The translations under genes were made by a program, and so were the position numbers. Below the pieces are notes generated by a model. The model had not been told where the DNA came from and made no database searches. It saw nothing but the letters and a program-made list of their open reading frames with translations. A DNA stretch of 64,000 nt. It comes from Haloplanus natans DSM 17983 (lineage in GTDB: Archaea; Halobacteriota; Halobacteria; Halobacteriales; Haloferacaceae). Each line of letters opens with the position of its first letter. Position 1 is the first letter of the stretch. The stretch spans positions 186,001-250,000 of the forward strand of contig NZ_KE386573.1 of the NCBI RefSeq assembly GCF_000427685.1. The letters run 5' to 3'. Of the stretch, positions 50,078 through 58,494 are shown one piece after another.

Positions 50078-50722
50078 GTGGACGATCCGTTCGAGGTTTT
50101 GGGTGTCGATCCGGATGCCGGTGACGCCGACATCGACGAGGCCTACCGCCGTCGCGTTATGCAGACGCATCCGGATCAGGGCGGGTCGGCGCGTGCGTTC
50201 CAGCGGGTGAAAGACGCCTACGAACGGATTCTGGCGATGGAGAACGGCGGGGCGGGTGACCGCGACGACGCCGAGGCGGTCGACCACCACCACGACGCCG
50301 GGTCCCGCGTCGAGTATCTGAACTACGAGGTGATCGCGGACCGTGGGTGGTCGATCGATGACGACGACCTGTTCGCTATCGCGGCCGACGCCGACCTCGA
50401 TTCCGAAGATTACGGCGAGTTCCTAGTCGCTCCCGGGGAGACGCTGCTCGAAGCCGCGGAAAACAGGGGATTCGCGTGGCCGTACGCCTGCCGGGGTGGC
50501 GCGTGTGCGAACTGCGCCGTCGCCGTCGTCGAGGGCGAGATGACGGTGCCGATCGATCACGTGCTCTCGACCGAGATGACCGAGCGCGGCATCCAGCTAT
50601 CCTGCATCGGCGCGCCGGCGACGGCCGAGATGAAGGTCGTCTACAACGTCAAACATATGCCCGAACTCGACGAACTCCGCCTTCCCGCGTACCGCTTCGA
50701 GCGGACGCGCTCGGTCGACTAA
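50078..50722 (+). CDS. J-domain / [2Fe-2S] ferredoxin fusion protein
   Basis: 214 residues from GTG 50078. Residues 1-55 are a J domain (PFEVLGVDPDAGDADIDEAY, with the HPD tripeptide in QTHPDQGG). After a linker, residues about 105-200 form a plant-type ferredoxin: GETLLEAAENRGFAWPYACR, GGACANCAVAVVEG (CxxxxCxxC) and the fourth ligand in IQLSCIGAPA. J domains recruit Hsp70 and ferredoxin carries electrons, so the fusion suggests Fe-S assembly or repair. Similar fusions are known in haloarchaea, but their role is not established. Confidence 0.9.
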   Translation: MDDPFEVLGVDPDAGDADIDEAYRRRVMQTHPDQGGSARAFQRVKDAYERILAMENGGAGDRDDAEAVDHHHDAGSRVEYLNYEVIADRGWSIDDDDLFAIAADADLDSEDYGEFLVAPGETLLEAAENRGFAWPYACRGGACANCAVAVVEGEMTVPIDHVLSTEMTERGIQLSCIGAPATAEMKVVYNVKHMPELDELRLPAYRFERTRSVD

Positions 50723-51603
50723 CGCCGACCGAGGAGCGCGATAGCCAGGAGCGCGAGGAGGGCGGCGACGACGCCGAAACCGGGACCGTCACCGACGGTC
50801 GTCCCGGTGAACGGCGTCGGACTCGCCGTGACGGTGGGTGTCGCCGTCGGCGTCGCGGTGGGCGTGGGCGTGGCCGTCGCGGTGGGCGTGGGCGTGGGCG
50901 TGGCCGTCGCGGTGGGCGTGGGCGTGGGCGTGGCCGTCGCAGTCGGCGTGGCCGTCGCCACCTCGCCGCGGACCCGAACGGTCGCCGTCGCGTTGCCGGC
51001 GTCGATGTCGCTCCCGACGGCGGTGACGGTGTAGGTGCCCGGCGTCGGCGTTCCGAGGTCGACGGTGATGCGTTCGCCACTCGTCGTGATACGGCTGGTG
51101 GCGACTTCGTCGCCCGACGGCCCCACGACGGTGATGTCGAGTCTGTCCGCGTCGTCGAAGTTGTATCGAGCCAGGATCGTCAGCCGGTTCAGATCTTCGG
51201 GGTCACCCTGACCGTCGGTGACGGCGACCGACCGCTCGTCGCGGAGTTCGAGCGTGGAGACCTCCGGTCGACTGACTCGAACGTCCGCCTGCACGTCGCT
51301 GTCGTTTTCGGCGTAGTAGGCGCCCGAACTGACGCCGTCGAAGTCGGCGTTCGCCGGGTCGACGGTGAACGACTCCCCGCCCCCGACGGCGACGAACGTC
51401 GTGGAGGCGTTTCCGATCGTTCCACCGCCGGAGAGTCGGACCGACGAGATATCCAGCGTCTCGCTGGCGTACACCTGAACCGGCGGGTCCGTCGCCGCCG
51501 GTTCGTCGCGGGGTTCGCTCACGGCGACGACCGGCAGGGCAACCGCACCGACGAGGAGGGCGACGACGGCGGCGACCGTGGTGAGTTTCGTGTGGAGTAG
51601 CAC
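50719..51603 (-). CDS. Secreted PGF-CTERM surface protein with Thr-Pro repeat stalk
   Basis: 294 residues. An N-terminal signal peptide (LTTVAAVVALLVGAVALPVV) precedes a beta-rich domain with ASETLDISSVRLSGGGTIGN and an extracellular NATATVRV site. A long Thr/Pro/Ala repeat follows (TPTPTATATPTPTP units), probably glycosylated. The C-terminus is GDGPGFGVVAALLALLAIAL with terminal basic residues: PGF plus one membrane helix, the archaeosortase A sorting signal. So it is processed and lipid-anchored on the cell surface. Binding target unknown. The gene overlaps the opposite J-domain gene by 4 nt. Confidence 0.82.
   Translation of the reverse strand: MLLHTKLTTVAAVVALLVGAVALPVVAVSEPRDEPAATDPPVQVYASETLDISSVRLSGGGTIGNASTTFVAVGGGESFTVDPANADFDGVSSGAYYAENDSDVQADVRVSRPEVSTLELRDERSVAVTDGQGDPEDLNRLTILARYNFDDADRLDITVVGPSGDEVATSRITTSGERITVDLGTPTPGTYTVTAVGSDIDAGNATATVRVRGEVATATPTATATPTPTPTATATPTPTPTATATPTPTATPTATPTVTASPTPFTGTTVGDGPGFGVVAALLALLAIALLGRR
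50857..50940. repeat. 30-bp tandem repeat encoding the Thr-Pro stalk
   Basis: Two identical 30-bp units (50881-50910 and 50911-50940) plus a preceding 24-bp partial copy. On the minus strand each encodes ten residues of the Thr/Ala/Pro stalk. Such in-frame repeats change length easily by slippage without altering the fold of the surface protein. Confidence 0.8.
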
Positions 51604-51717
51604 TGCTCCGATATTCGTCCAACTGACATATAAATGTGGACCACGGGGGCCGTGTTCGCGGCGGTGATGTCGTCACGCGGGGGGAAGGCTAAATAGGTGG
51701 GGCGGAAATCCGGAGGT

Positions 51718-52095
51718 ATGGACTGCCCGCAGTGTGAGGGGACACTCGCCACGTACGCCCTGGGCGGCCGGGAGGCGTCCGTCTGCGAGGACTGCGGCTA
51801 CGTCGGTATCGCGGCCGAACACCGCGGCGACCCCCGGTCGGTCGAGTCGTGGGACGACGCACTCCGCCGATTCTACCGCGCCCACGGGGGCGACGGCGCG
51901 CCGAGTGTCGAACTCGAACCGCCGCTCTCGCGGCCCGCCCGCTCGGCAAACGAGTCGTGGGACGACGCGCTCAGACGGTTTTACGCCCGGCAGGGGGCGC
52001 CGTTGCCCGACGCCGTCGACGAATCGGACGACGAATCGGACGACGGTACCGTCGACGACGGCGACGGCGTCGAGGCAGACGCCGGCGGTCGATAA
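51718..52095 (+). CDS. Zinc-finger protein with duplicated SWDDALRRFY motif, unknown function
   Basis: 125 residues. The N-terminal four-Cys zinc ribbon has CPQC and CEDCGYVG. Two copies of ESWDDALRRFY follow (Glu43 and Glu79 starts, 36 residues apart), linked by a Pro-rich segment, then an acidic disordered tail (DESDDESDDGTVDDGDG). A zinc ribbon plus two short amphipathic helices suggests an adaptor with two docking peptides. The gene abuts the convergent actin-like gene (stop 52095, stop 52096). No family known to me. Confidence 0.68.
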   Translation: MDCPQCEGTLATYALGGREASVCEDCGYVGIAAEHRGDPRSVESWDDALRRFYRAHGGDGAPSVELEPPLSRPARSANESWDDALRRFYARQGAPLPDAVDESDDESDDGTVDDGDGVEADAGGR

Positions 52096-53163
52096 TCAGT
52101 CCTCCGCGGGCGACTCCTGGGCCTGCCGGCCGCCGCTACCGCCCTCGCCGTCTTCCTGTTCCTCGTCGGATCGGGCGGCCACGAGGGCGCCGCGGGCGAC
52201 GCTGTAGAGCGGTTCGTCGACGCTTTTCACTTCGCTGATCGAGAACGGAATCGAGGCGTCGCGCAGGTGGTCCTCGAACAGTTTCTCGAAGCCGCGGGGG
52301 CTGGAGGTGCCGCCGGTGACGACGACGGGCACGTCCAGGTCCTCCTCCACGTCCTCCTCGTCGACTTCGCGGGCGATGTTCTCGATGACGTAGTCGAGCA
52401 GGTTTTCGTAGTAGATGGCCAGCGCACCCTCGACGCCGCCCACGTCGGTTCGGAAGTCGAGTTCGAAGTCGTCCTCTTTGATCGAGGTGACCTTGTCGAC
52501 GGGCGTTCCGGTGGCCTGCGCGGCCTGTTCGTCGATCCAGTCGCCGCCGCGGGCGATAGAGAACTTCATAACCGGGACGGCGTAGTACGACAGGCAGACG
52601 TTGGTCATGCCCGCGCCGAAGGAGACGCCGAGACCCGTGAAGTTGTGGTTGGCGAGTTCGGAGTAGATGACCGCCATCCCCTCGTTGATCGGCTCCGTCT
52701 CGTAGCCCATGTCACCGAGCATGGATTCGAGGGTCTTCTCGTGATAGAGCGTGGAGAGGTTGGAGTCGATGGGGTCGGCGGGCGAGGAGAAGTAGAGGCG
52801 CTCGCCGGGGTGGTTGGGCTGGCCCACGACCTGTTCGGTGATGAGCTTGATCATCGGAATCGCCGAGGACTCCTCGGAGGAGAGGATGCCGTGTTGCATC
52901 GGGCGGCGCGTCTCCTCGTTGAAGATGTTCGCGAAGTTGAGGGCGTCGTCGCCGACGACGTACACCTTGTCGTCCTTCCGGATGTGGAGGACGTCGCTCC
53001 GCGAGAGCATCTGCTCCGCCATGTCGGAGTACTCGATTTCGACGAAGGAGTTGCGCTGTTGGACGAATACAGTCTCCGCACCCTCCTGCTGTGCCGAGAT
53101 GAGATTCATAGTGCCGACGTCTAGGCCTTTAGCCATACGCGTGTCATGCGCCGTAGCCATCAT
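52096..53163 (-). CDS. Actin-like ATPase, salactin/volactin-type
   Basis: 355 residues from ATG 53163; starts at 53160 or the [11 protein letters not shown] Met at 53136 are also plausible. The actin-fold phosphate-1 loop is [14 protein letters not shown], and the second nucleotide loop is [20 protein letters not shown]. The adenosine motif lies near [18 protein letters not shown] highly conserved middle ([20 protein letters not shown]) and acidic tail ([14 protein letters not shown]) fit the haloarchaeal actins studied as salactin and volactin, which form dynamic filaments linked to cell shape or DNA distribution. Its neighbour is a DUF7139-like membrane protein. Confidence 0.82.
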   Translation of the reverse strand: MMATAHDTRMAKGLDVGTMNLISAQQEGAETVFVQQRNSFVEIEYSDMAEQMLSRSDVLHIRKDDKVYVVGDDALNFANIFNEETRRPMQHGILSSEESSAIPMIKLITEQVVGQPNHPGERLYFSSPADPIDSNLSTLYHEKTLESMLGDMGYETEPINEGMAVIYSELANHNFTGLGVSFGAGMTNVCLSYYAVPVMKFSIARGGDWIDEQAAQATGTPVDKVTSIKEDDFELDFRTDVGGVEGALAIYYENLLDYVIENIAREVDEEDVEEDLDVPVVVTGGTSSPRGFEKLFEDHLRDASIPFSISEVKSVDEPLYSVARGALVAARSDEEQEDGEGGSGGRQAQESPAED

Positions 53164-53257
53164 AAACGTTCGCCCAAGTGTTCGACCGCTTACCTAGGTC
53201 TGACGGGCGTCAGACGGTCGAATTCGGCGAGTTCCGGGATCGAGTGACGGGGAGCAG

Positions 53258-54190
53258 TCACGACGAAAATAGCCGTTTCGCCCGGTCGATGAGGCCCGCC
53301 TCGTCCTCGGTTGCGACCTCTTCGGCCTCCTGCTGTTTCCGGAGTTCGGTCAGCGCTGCCGTCTGGTCGTCGACGCCCGTCGACGAGTCCGTGTCCTGCT
53401 CGCGTCCCTGCAGTTTCCGCAGGTTCGACAGCGCGTCGTCGACGTTGCTCCCCGAGGAGCGGACGGTCGTCGCCTCCGCGTTCTCGAACGCCTCGCGGTC
53501 GACCTCCACGCCCGGCGTGTTGAGTTCGAGGCGCTTGGTGTTTTTCCGGTTGACGCCGCCCCACGACAGGTCGGCGTCGGCCATCGCTTCGTCGATGTCG
53601 CGGCGCACCTGCTCGTCCGATACCGTCTCGCCCGGCCCGTTCGCACCGCCCGCGCCGTCTGTCCCCCCGGCGTCACCGGCGCCGGCGCTCACCTCGGTCG
53701 CGCGCTCTCCCGGCGTCGCGCGTTCGACCTGATGACCGACCAGCGCTGCCCCCGTCGCGCCGACGACGGCCACCAGGCCGACCGCGTAGATGGCGACGCC
53801 CTGCGCGCTGTAGTCCGGCGTCCGCGCCACGTTCCAGTTCATCGGGTACGTGGCGACGAACAGTCCGACCGCGACGAGACAGACCGCCAGCCCGCCGACC
53901 GCGGCGTACGTCATCCGCTGGTCGGCGGGAAGGAGGACGACCATCCCGAGCAGGATGACGGGAAAGCCCACCGACGCGGCCACCATCGCCACCTCGCGGA
54001 TCGCCCACGCCGGCGTCCCGCCGCCGCTCATCGCCGCCGACAGCAGGAAGACGGCGATACCCACGGCGCCGAGGGCGATGCCGCCAAAAAAGAGCGCGAA
54101 CCCGAGATAGACGTCCGTCTCCGTCTCGGGATCGCCGATGTACCGCTCGTACCACTCGAAAAGGACGTTGTCGGGGGTACCGTCCGTCAT
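53258..54190 (-). CDS. DUF7139-like membrane protein next to the actin-like gene
   Basis: 310 residues. Four or five N-terminal hydrophobic segments (VYLGFALFFGGIALGAVGIA; VAMVAASVGFPVILLGMVVL; YAAVGGLAVCLVAVGLFVAT; VAIYAVGLVAVVGATGAAL) are followed by a cytosolic, acidic tail. That tail has RRDIDEAMADADLSWGGVNR, a DNVDDAL-like helix and a C-terminal TELRKQQEAEEVATEDEAGL. It lies upstream of the actin-like gene on the same strand (gap 94 nt). A membrane partner for the filament is plausible from position, but unproven. Confidence 0.72.
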   Translation of the reverse strand: MTDGTPDNVLFEWYERYIGDPETETDVYLGFALFFGGIALGAVGIAVFLLSAAMSGGGTPAWAIREVAMVAASVGFPVILLGMVVLLPADQRMTYAAVGGLAVCLVAVGLFVATYPMNWNVARTPDYSAQGVAIYAVGLVAVVGATGAALVGHQVERATPGERATEVSAGAGDAGGTDGAGGANGPGETVSDEQVRRDIDEAMADADLSWGGVNRKNTKRLELNTPGVEVDREAFENAEATTVRSSGSNVDDALSNLRKLQGREQDTDSSTGVDDQTAALTELRKQQEAEEVATEDEAGLIDRAKRLFSS

Positions 54191-54372
54191 TGGGTGGCTC
54201 TACAGGCTCGACCCACATGACTGTTGGCGCCCCGTCTGACGCGGGTCTGACGGCGGTCACTCGCTGACCGTCGGTGCCGGCGCCGCCACTCGTCCGGCGT
54301 CACGCCGGTCATCGGGGATGGGGGACCGCGTATCCGAAGGCTTATCATCGCCACTCGACACCCGGCCACTAG

Positions 54373-55638
54373 ATGCCCTCCCGGTTCGGAATCGGCGACC
54401 TCCTCGTCGCCATCGGCTGTTGCTGTCTCCTCGCGACGGTCGTCGTCGGGGCGGCGCTCTCGCCCACGACGACCGGCGCCTCGTCGCCAGACGCCGACAG
54501 CTCCCGCACCCTCCTCGGCGTCCAGGGTGTCGGCAGCTACCACGAGGGCGGCTCCGTCCGCTTGCTCGACGGGGACGAAGAGCAGTGGCGGGTGTCGACG
54601 GGTCTCGTCTACTTCGACGTGACCCGACTCGACAACGGCTCCGTCCTTGCGAGCTACATGGACGACGGTTACGAGGACTGCGGCCCCTATCCGTCGACCT
54701 GTCACCGGACCGGCTTCCGGATCATCGATCCCGACGCCAGTCCGTCGCCCGAAGTCGTCTACGAGTGGTCGTTCCCGGTGCGCAACCGGGTCGCGAGCGA
54801 AGTTCACGACGTGGAGCCCCTCCCCGATGGCGGGTTCGTCGTCGCCGACATGGAGTACGAACGCGTGTTCGTCGTCGAGGACGGCGAAGTGGCGTGGCAG
54901 TGGAACGCCAGCACTCGCTACGACGGCCCCGACGACCCGACGACACGGGACTGGCTCCACATCAACGACGTGGATCGGATCGGTCAGGGACGCTTTCTCG
55001 TCTCCGTGCGCAACGCGAACCAACTGGTCGTCCTCGAACGCGGCGAGGGGGTCGTCGAGGTGATCAACGCCGACCGCGACGACGACACCGACGACGACGG
55101 CCTGGTCGGCGATCCGTCCGTCCTCCACCGCCAGCACAACCCCCAGTGGCTCGGCGACGGTGCCGTCCTCGTCGCCGACAGCGAGAACCACCGCGTGGTC
55201 GAACTTCACCGGAACGACGAGGGGGTCTGGGAGCCCGTCTGGGTGCTCGACGGCGCCGCCGGCCAGAAGTTCGACTGGCCGCGCGACGCCGACCGCCTCC
55301 CCAACGGTAACACGCTGATCACCGACACGCGCAACGCCCGCCTCGTCGAGATCAACGCCACCGGGGGCGTCGTCTGGACCCACCAGCTCGACTACCGCGC
55401 CCTGCCGTACGAGGCCGACCGCCTGCCTCAGGGCGAACCCGTCGGCGCCCCCACTTACGGCGACACGCCGGCCGACGGCGTCGAGACGGGCGCCAGCGTG
55501 CCGATCCTCACCCCCCTGCTCCGCCTGATCAGCGCCGGCGTTCGGCTTCCGCTGTGGGTCGGCGAGATTCACCTCCTCGCGACGCTCGTCTCCCTCGGCC
55601 TCGTCGGGACCGGCCTGCTCGTTCGGCGGCGGAACTAG
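54373..55638 (+). CDS. Arylsulfotransferase (ASST)-like membrane-anchored protein
   Basis: 421 residues. An N-terminal hydrophobic helix (DLLVAIGCCCLLATVVVGAA) and a C-terminal helix (LLATLVSLGLVGTGLLVRRR) flank an extracellular beta-propeller domain: EVHDVEPLPDGGFVVADMEY, TRDWLHINDVDRIGQGRFLV, HRQHNPQWLGDGAVLVADSE, DRLPNGNTLITDTRNARLVE. These repeated blades with conserved Asn/His/Asp match arylsulfotransferase/ASST-like proteins. The true activity could be sulfo-group transfer or simply a propeller scaffold. A TATA-like CTTATCAT lies about 30 nt before the ATG. Confidence 0.8.
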   Translation: MPSRFGIGDLLVAIGCCCLLATVVVGAALSPTTTGASSPDADSSRTLLGVQGVGSYHEGGSVRLLDGDEEQWRVSTGLVYFDVTRLDNGSVLASYMDDGYEDCGPYPSTCHRTGFRIIDPDASPSPEVVYEWSFPVRNRVASEVHDVEPLPDGGFVVADMEYERVFVVEDGEVAWQWNASTRYDGPDDPTTRDWLHINDVDRIGQGRFLVSVRNANQLVVLERGEGVVEVINADRDDDTDDDGLVGDPSVLHRQHNPQWLGDGAVLVADSENHRVVELHRNDEGVWEPVWVLDGAAGQKFDWPRDADRLPNGNTLITDTRNARLVEINATGGVVWTHQLDYRALPYEADRLPQGEPVGAPTYGDTPADGVETGASVPILTPLLRLISAGVRLPLWVGEIHLLATLVSLGLVGTGLLVRRRN

Positions 55639-55668
55639 CTTTTTCCGCCGCCGTCTCTCACCCGAGGT

Positions 55669-56313
55669 ATGGACGAGGATATCCGGTGGGAGACGACCGA
55701 CTCGGCCGTCGACTACACCTGTCCCGGCTTCGACGTGCGCCGCGACGAGGTGACCCTCCCCGACGGCACCGAAACCGACTATCATTACGTCGACGAGCCC
55801 GAAGCGGTGGTGATCCTCCCTGTTACCCCCGACGGCGACGTGGTGCTCATCGAGGAGTGGCGACAGGCGGTCGGGCGGGTGAACCGCGGCCTCCCCGCGG
55901 GCTCCGTCGAGGACGAGGACGGCGATTTGGCGGCCGCCGCACGGCGCGAACTCCGCGAGGAGACGGGCTACGAGGCCGCGGAGGTGTCCCCGCTGTGCTC
56001 GGCGGAGCCGACGAACGGCATCGCCAATGCCGTCCACCACCACTTCGTCGCGCTCGGCTGTACCCCCACCGCCGAGCGCGACCTGGATTTCAACGAGAGC
56101 ATCCGCGTCGAGACGGCCGACTACGACGCGGTGCTCGCGGCGGCACTGGGCAATGCGGCGCCACGCGCCGCTGGTAGTCGGCCACAGACCGACGACGACG
56201 CGGAACGCATCCCCGGTCGATCACAGGCCGACGGCGTGTCCCTCCGCGACGGTCGGGCGATGCTCGCGCTGTTGCAGTACGAACTGCGGTACGGCGTCAG
56301 TTCGGGGCCGTAG
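55669..56313 (+). CDS. NUDIX hydrolase (ADP-ribose pyrophosphatase-like)
   Basis: 214 residues. The Nudix region is RGLPAGSVEDEDGDLAAAAR then RELREETGYEA; the REUxEExGU core is intact, while the first box Glu appears replaced by Gly. PGFDVRRDEVTLPDGTETDY upstream resembles ADP-ribose pyrophosphatases. It hydrolyses nucleoside-diphosphate derivatives. The C-terminal ~60 residues are extra relative to minimal Nudix domains. It is convergent with the AOR gene. Confidence 0.85.
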   Translation: MDEDIRWETTDSAVDYTCPGFDVRRDEVTLPDGTETDYHYVDEPEAVVILPVTPDGDVVLIEEWRQAVGRVNRGLPAGSVEDEDGDLAAAARRELREETGYEAAEVSPLCSAEPTNGIANAVHHHFVALGCTPTAERDLDFNESIRVETADYDAVLAAALGNAAPRAAGSRPQTDDDAERIPGRSQADGVSLRDGRAMLALLQYELRYGVSSGP

Positions 56314-56358
56314 CTACCGGATCGGAAAAAATGAAGGAATCGTGGGCTGATCGCCGGG

Positions 56359-58293
56359 TTAGTCGTCGGCCGGAGCCTGACCGCCGGAGCCGGAGACGCC
56401 CGTGCCCGGACCCGCGGTGATGTCGAGGTCCTCGAGCGTCTCGTCGGTGACGACGCCGTCGACCCAGCCACGGTGGCTGTAGTACTCCGCTTTCATCTCG
56501 GCGAGTTCGCAGAGTTCACCCTCGGAGCCGCGCTGGCCCGGGATGGCTTCCTCGTCGCCCTCGACGAAGCGACCCGGGAGCGAGTCGTCCGAGCCGTCGA
56601 AGCCGGCGAGGTTGTTGTAGTAGCGTTCGAGGTTGTACACGCGCTCACCGGCCGTCATGAGCTCCTCCTCGGAGAGGTCACGGCCGGTCATGCCGTTGTA
56701 CTGCTTGATGTACTCCTCGATGCCTTCCGCGAACGCGTTGAACTTGCAGATGTCAAAGGAGTCCGAGATGGCGTGGAGGTCCTGGAAGGTCGCACAGAGT
56801 TCGCCCTTGCCCTCCCACTCGTAGGGATCGACCTTCTCCGGGATGCCGAGAATCTCGGCGGCCGGCGTGTAGCCGCGCAGGTGGCAGGCGCCACGGTTCG
56901 AGGTGGCGTAGCCGATGCCCATACCCTTCATGCAGCGCGGGTCGTAGGCGGCGATGGTCTGGCCCTTGACGTCGAGACGGCAGTCGTGAGCGTCCATCTC
57001 CTCGGCGGCGCGTTCCGCGCCCATGGCGAGCAGGTCGCCCAGGTCGCTGGAGCGGCGGCCGGTCTCCTCGATGAGGTCGATCATGTGCTCCTCGTCGCCC
57101 CAGTCGATGTCGTCGTCGAGGTCGTCGAGGTAGCCCTTCTCGGTCATCTCCATCGCCATGGCGAACATATTCCCCATGTCGATGGTGTCGAGACCGACGT
57201 CGTTACAGCGGTCGATCATGACCGCGATGGAGTCGCGGTCGTCGTTGCTGGAGTTGGTGCCGAGGGCCCACGCGCTCTCGTACTCGTAGGACTCCATCCG
57301 GACGTTCATGTCCTCGCCCTTGTGCTGGTAGTTGACCTCGACTTCCTTCTTACAGGCGACGGGGCAGGAGTGACAGGTCGGCTCGTCGACAAGGATGTTC
57401 TCGCGAACGTTCTCGCCGCTGATCTTCTCGGCCTCGACGTCGGTGCCTTCGACCTCGTTCATCGCGAAGGAGGACGTGTACTGCCCGTTTTTCGTCGGGT
57501 GACCGTCCATCTCCTCCGTGATGTTCATGAGGACGTTCGTACCGTACATCGAAAGCGCACCCTCGTTGGGCGCGGTCACGTCTGACTCCTGGATGACCTG
57601 CATCGCCTGCCGGGCACCCTCGCCGAACGTGTCGGAGTCCGCGGGCTTGGGCATCTTGGTGCCGGATTTGACGACGACGGCCTTGAGGCCCTTGTTGCCC
57701 ATCACACAGCCGGTACCGCCACGGCCCGAGGACCGGTCGTCCTCGTTCATGATGCAGGCGTAGCGAGCCTCGTTCTCGCCGGCCGGACCGATGGCCATAC
57801 AGGAGAGGTTCTTCCCGTAGGACCCGTCGATCTCTTCTTCGAGGATCTCCTGGGTCTCGTGGACGCCCTTACCCCAGAGGTGAGAGGCGTCACGGAGTTC
57901 GACCTCGCCGTCCTCGACGACGGCGTAGACCGGCTCCTCGGACTGCCCGTCGAAGAGGAGGCCGTCGAAGCCCGACCACTTGAGGCGGGCCCCCGACCAG
58001 CCGCCGTGGTGGGAGTCGGTGACGGTCCCCGTGAGCGGGGATTTCGTACAGACCGCGATCCGGCCGCTCATGACGGCCTGCGACCCGGTCAGTGGCCCGG
58101 TCATGAACGCGAGTCGGTTGTCGGGACCCAGCGGGTCGACATCCGGTCCGGCGTCGAAGACGTATTTTACGCCGAGACCGCGTCCGCCGATGTATTTTTT
58201 CGCGTCCTCGTCGTCGATGCTCCGATAGGACACATCGCCGGACCCGAGGTCCACCTGTGCTACGTGATCTCTGAAACCGCCTAAGTCTGTCAT
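56359..58293 (-). CDS. aor: Aldehyde ferredoxin oxidoreductase family tungsto/molybdoenzyme
   Basis: 644 residues with complete AOR features: YIGGRGLGVKYVFDAG, TGPLTGSQAVMSGRIAVCTK, GPAGENEARYACIMNEDDRS, GRGGTGCVMGNKGLKAVVVK. The iron-sulfur ligands are Cys307, Cys310 and Cys314 in TCHSCPVACKKE plus Cys470 in NRGACHLRG. It should bind a tungsten or molybdenum bis-pterin and a [4Fe-4S] cluster and oxidise aldehydes with ferredoxin as acceptor. Upstream are two palindromes and an AT-rich TATA-like box, so regulation is likely. The acidic composition is haloarchaeal. Compare the Cys-poor paralogue at 30254. Confidence 0.93.
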   Translation of the reverse strand: MTDLGGFRDHVAQVDLGSGDVSYRSIDDEDAKKYIGGRGLGVKYVFDAGPDVDPLGPDNRLAFMTGPLTGSQAVMSGRIAVCTKSPLTGTVTDSHHGGWSGARLKWSGFDGLLFDGQSEEPVYAVVEDGEVELRDASHLWGKGVHETQEILEEEIDGSYGKNLSCMAIGPAGENEARYACIMNEDDRSSGRGGTGCVMGNKGLKAVVVKSGTKMPKPADSDTFGEGARQAMQVIQESDVTAPNEGALSMYGTNVLMNITEEMDGHPTKNGQYTSSFAMNEVEGTDVEAEKISGENVRENILVDEPTCHSCPVACKKEVEVNYQHKGEDMNVRMESYEYESAWALGTNSSNDDRDSIAVMIDRCNDVGLDTIDMGNMFAMAMEMTEKGYLDDLDDDIDWGDEEHMIDLIEETGRRSSDLGDLLAMGAERAAEEMDAHDCRLDVKGQTIAAYDPRCMKGMGIGYATSNRGACHLRGYTPAAEILGIPEKVDPYEWEGKGELCATFQDLHAISDSFDICKFNAFAEGIEEYIKQYNGMTGRDLSEEELMTAGERVYNLERYYNNLAGFDGSDDSLPGRFVEGDEEAIPGQRGSEGELCELAEMKAEYYSHRGWVDGVVTDETLEDLDITAGPGTGVSGSGGQAPADD

Positions 58294-58295
58294 GG

Positions 58296-58360
58296 TAACG
58301 TACGTTAGTTTATTACGTCTCCAAGAGGTTAGTCGTTGCTTCGGGGATGTAATTACATCC
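58296..58360. promoter_or_regulatory. AOR promoter with two palindromic candidate operators
   Basis: TAACGTACGTTA (58296-58307) is a perfect 12-bp palindrome just upstream of the minus-strand ATG. GTTTATTAC (58308-58316) gives the minus-strand TATA-like GTAATAAAC about 20 nt from the start. GGATGTAATTACATCC (58345-58360) is a perfect 16-bp palindrome 52-67 nt upstream. The positions, within the core promoter and further upstream, suit a repressor and an activator site. Factors are unknown. Confidence 0.5.
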
Positions 58361-58494
58361 AGTTACGTGACCCGTTCAGGGCGGCTCCGTGTGGCGAAAA
58401 GTAGCCACGACTCCCCTTATCGTTCCGGACAGTCCGGGCACCACGCCGTGCCGGCCCCGAAGCCGCTTTACGCGTCGGCGGGCTACCCCCGACA

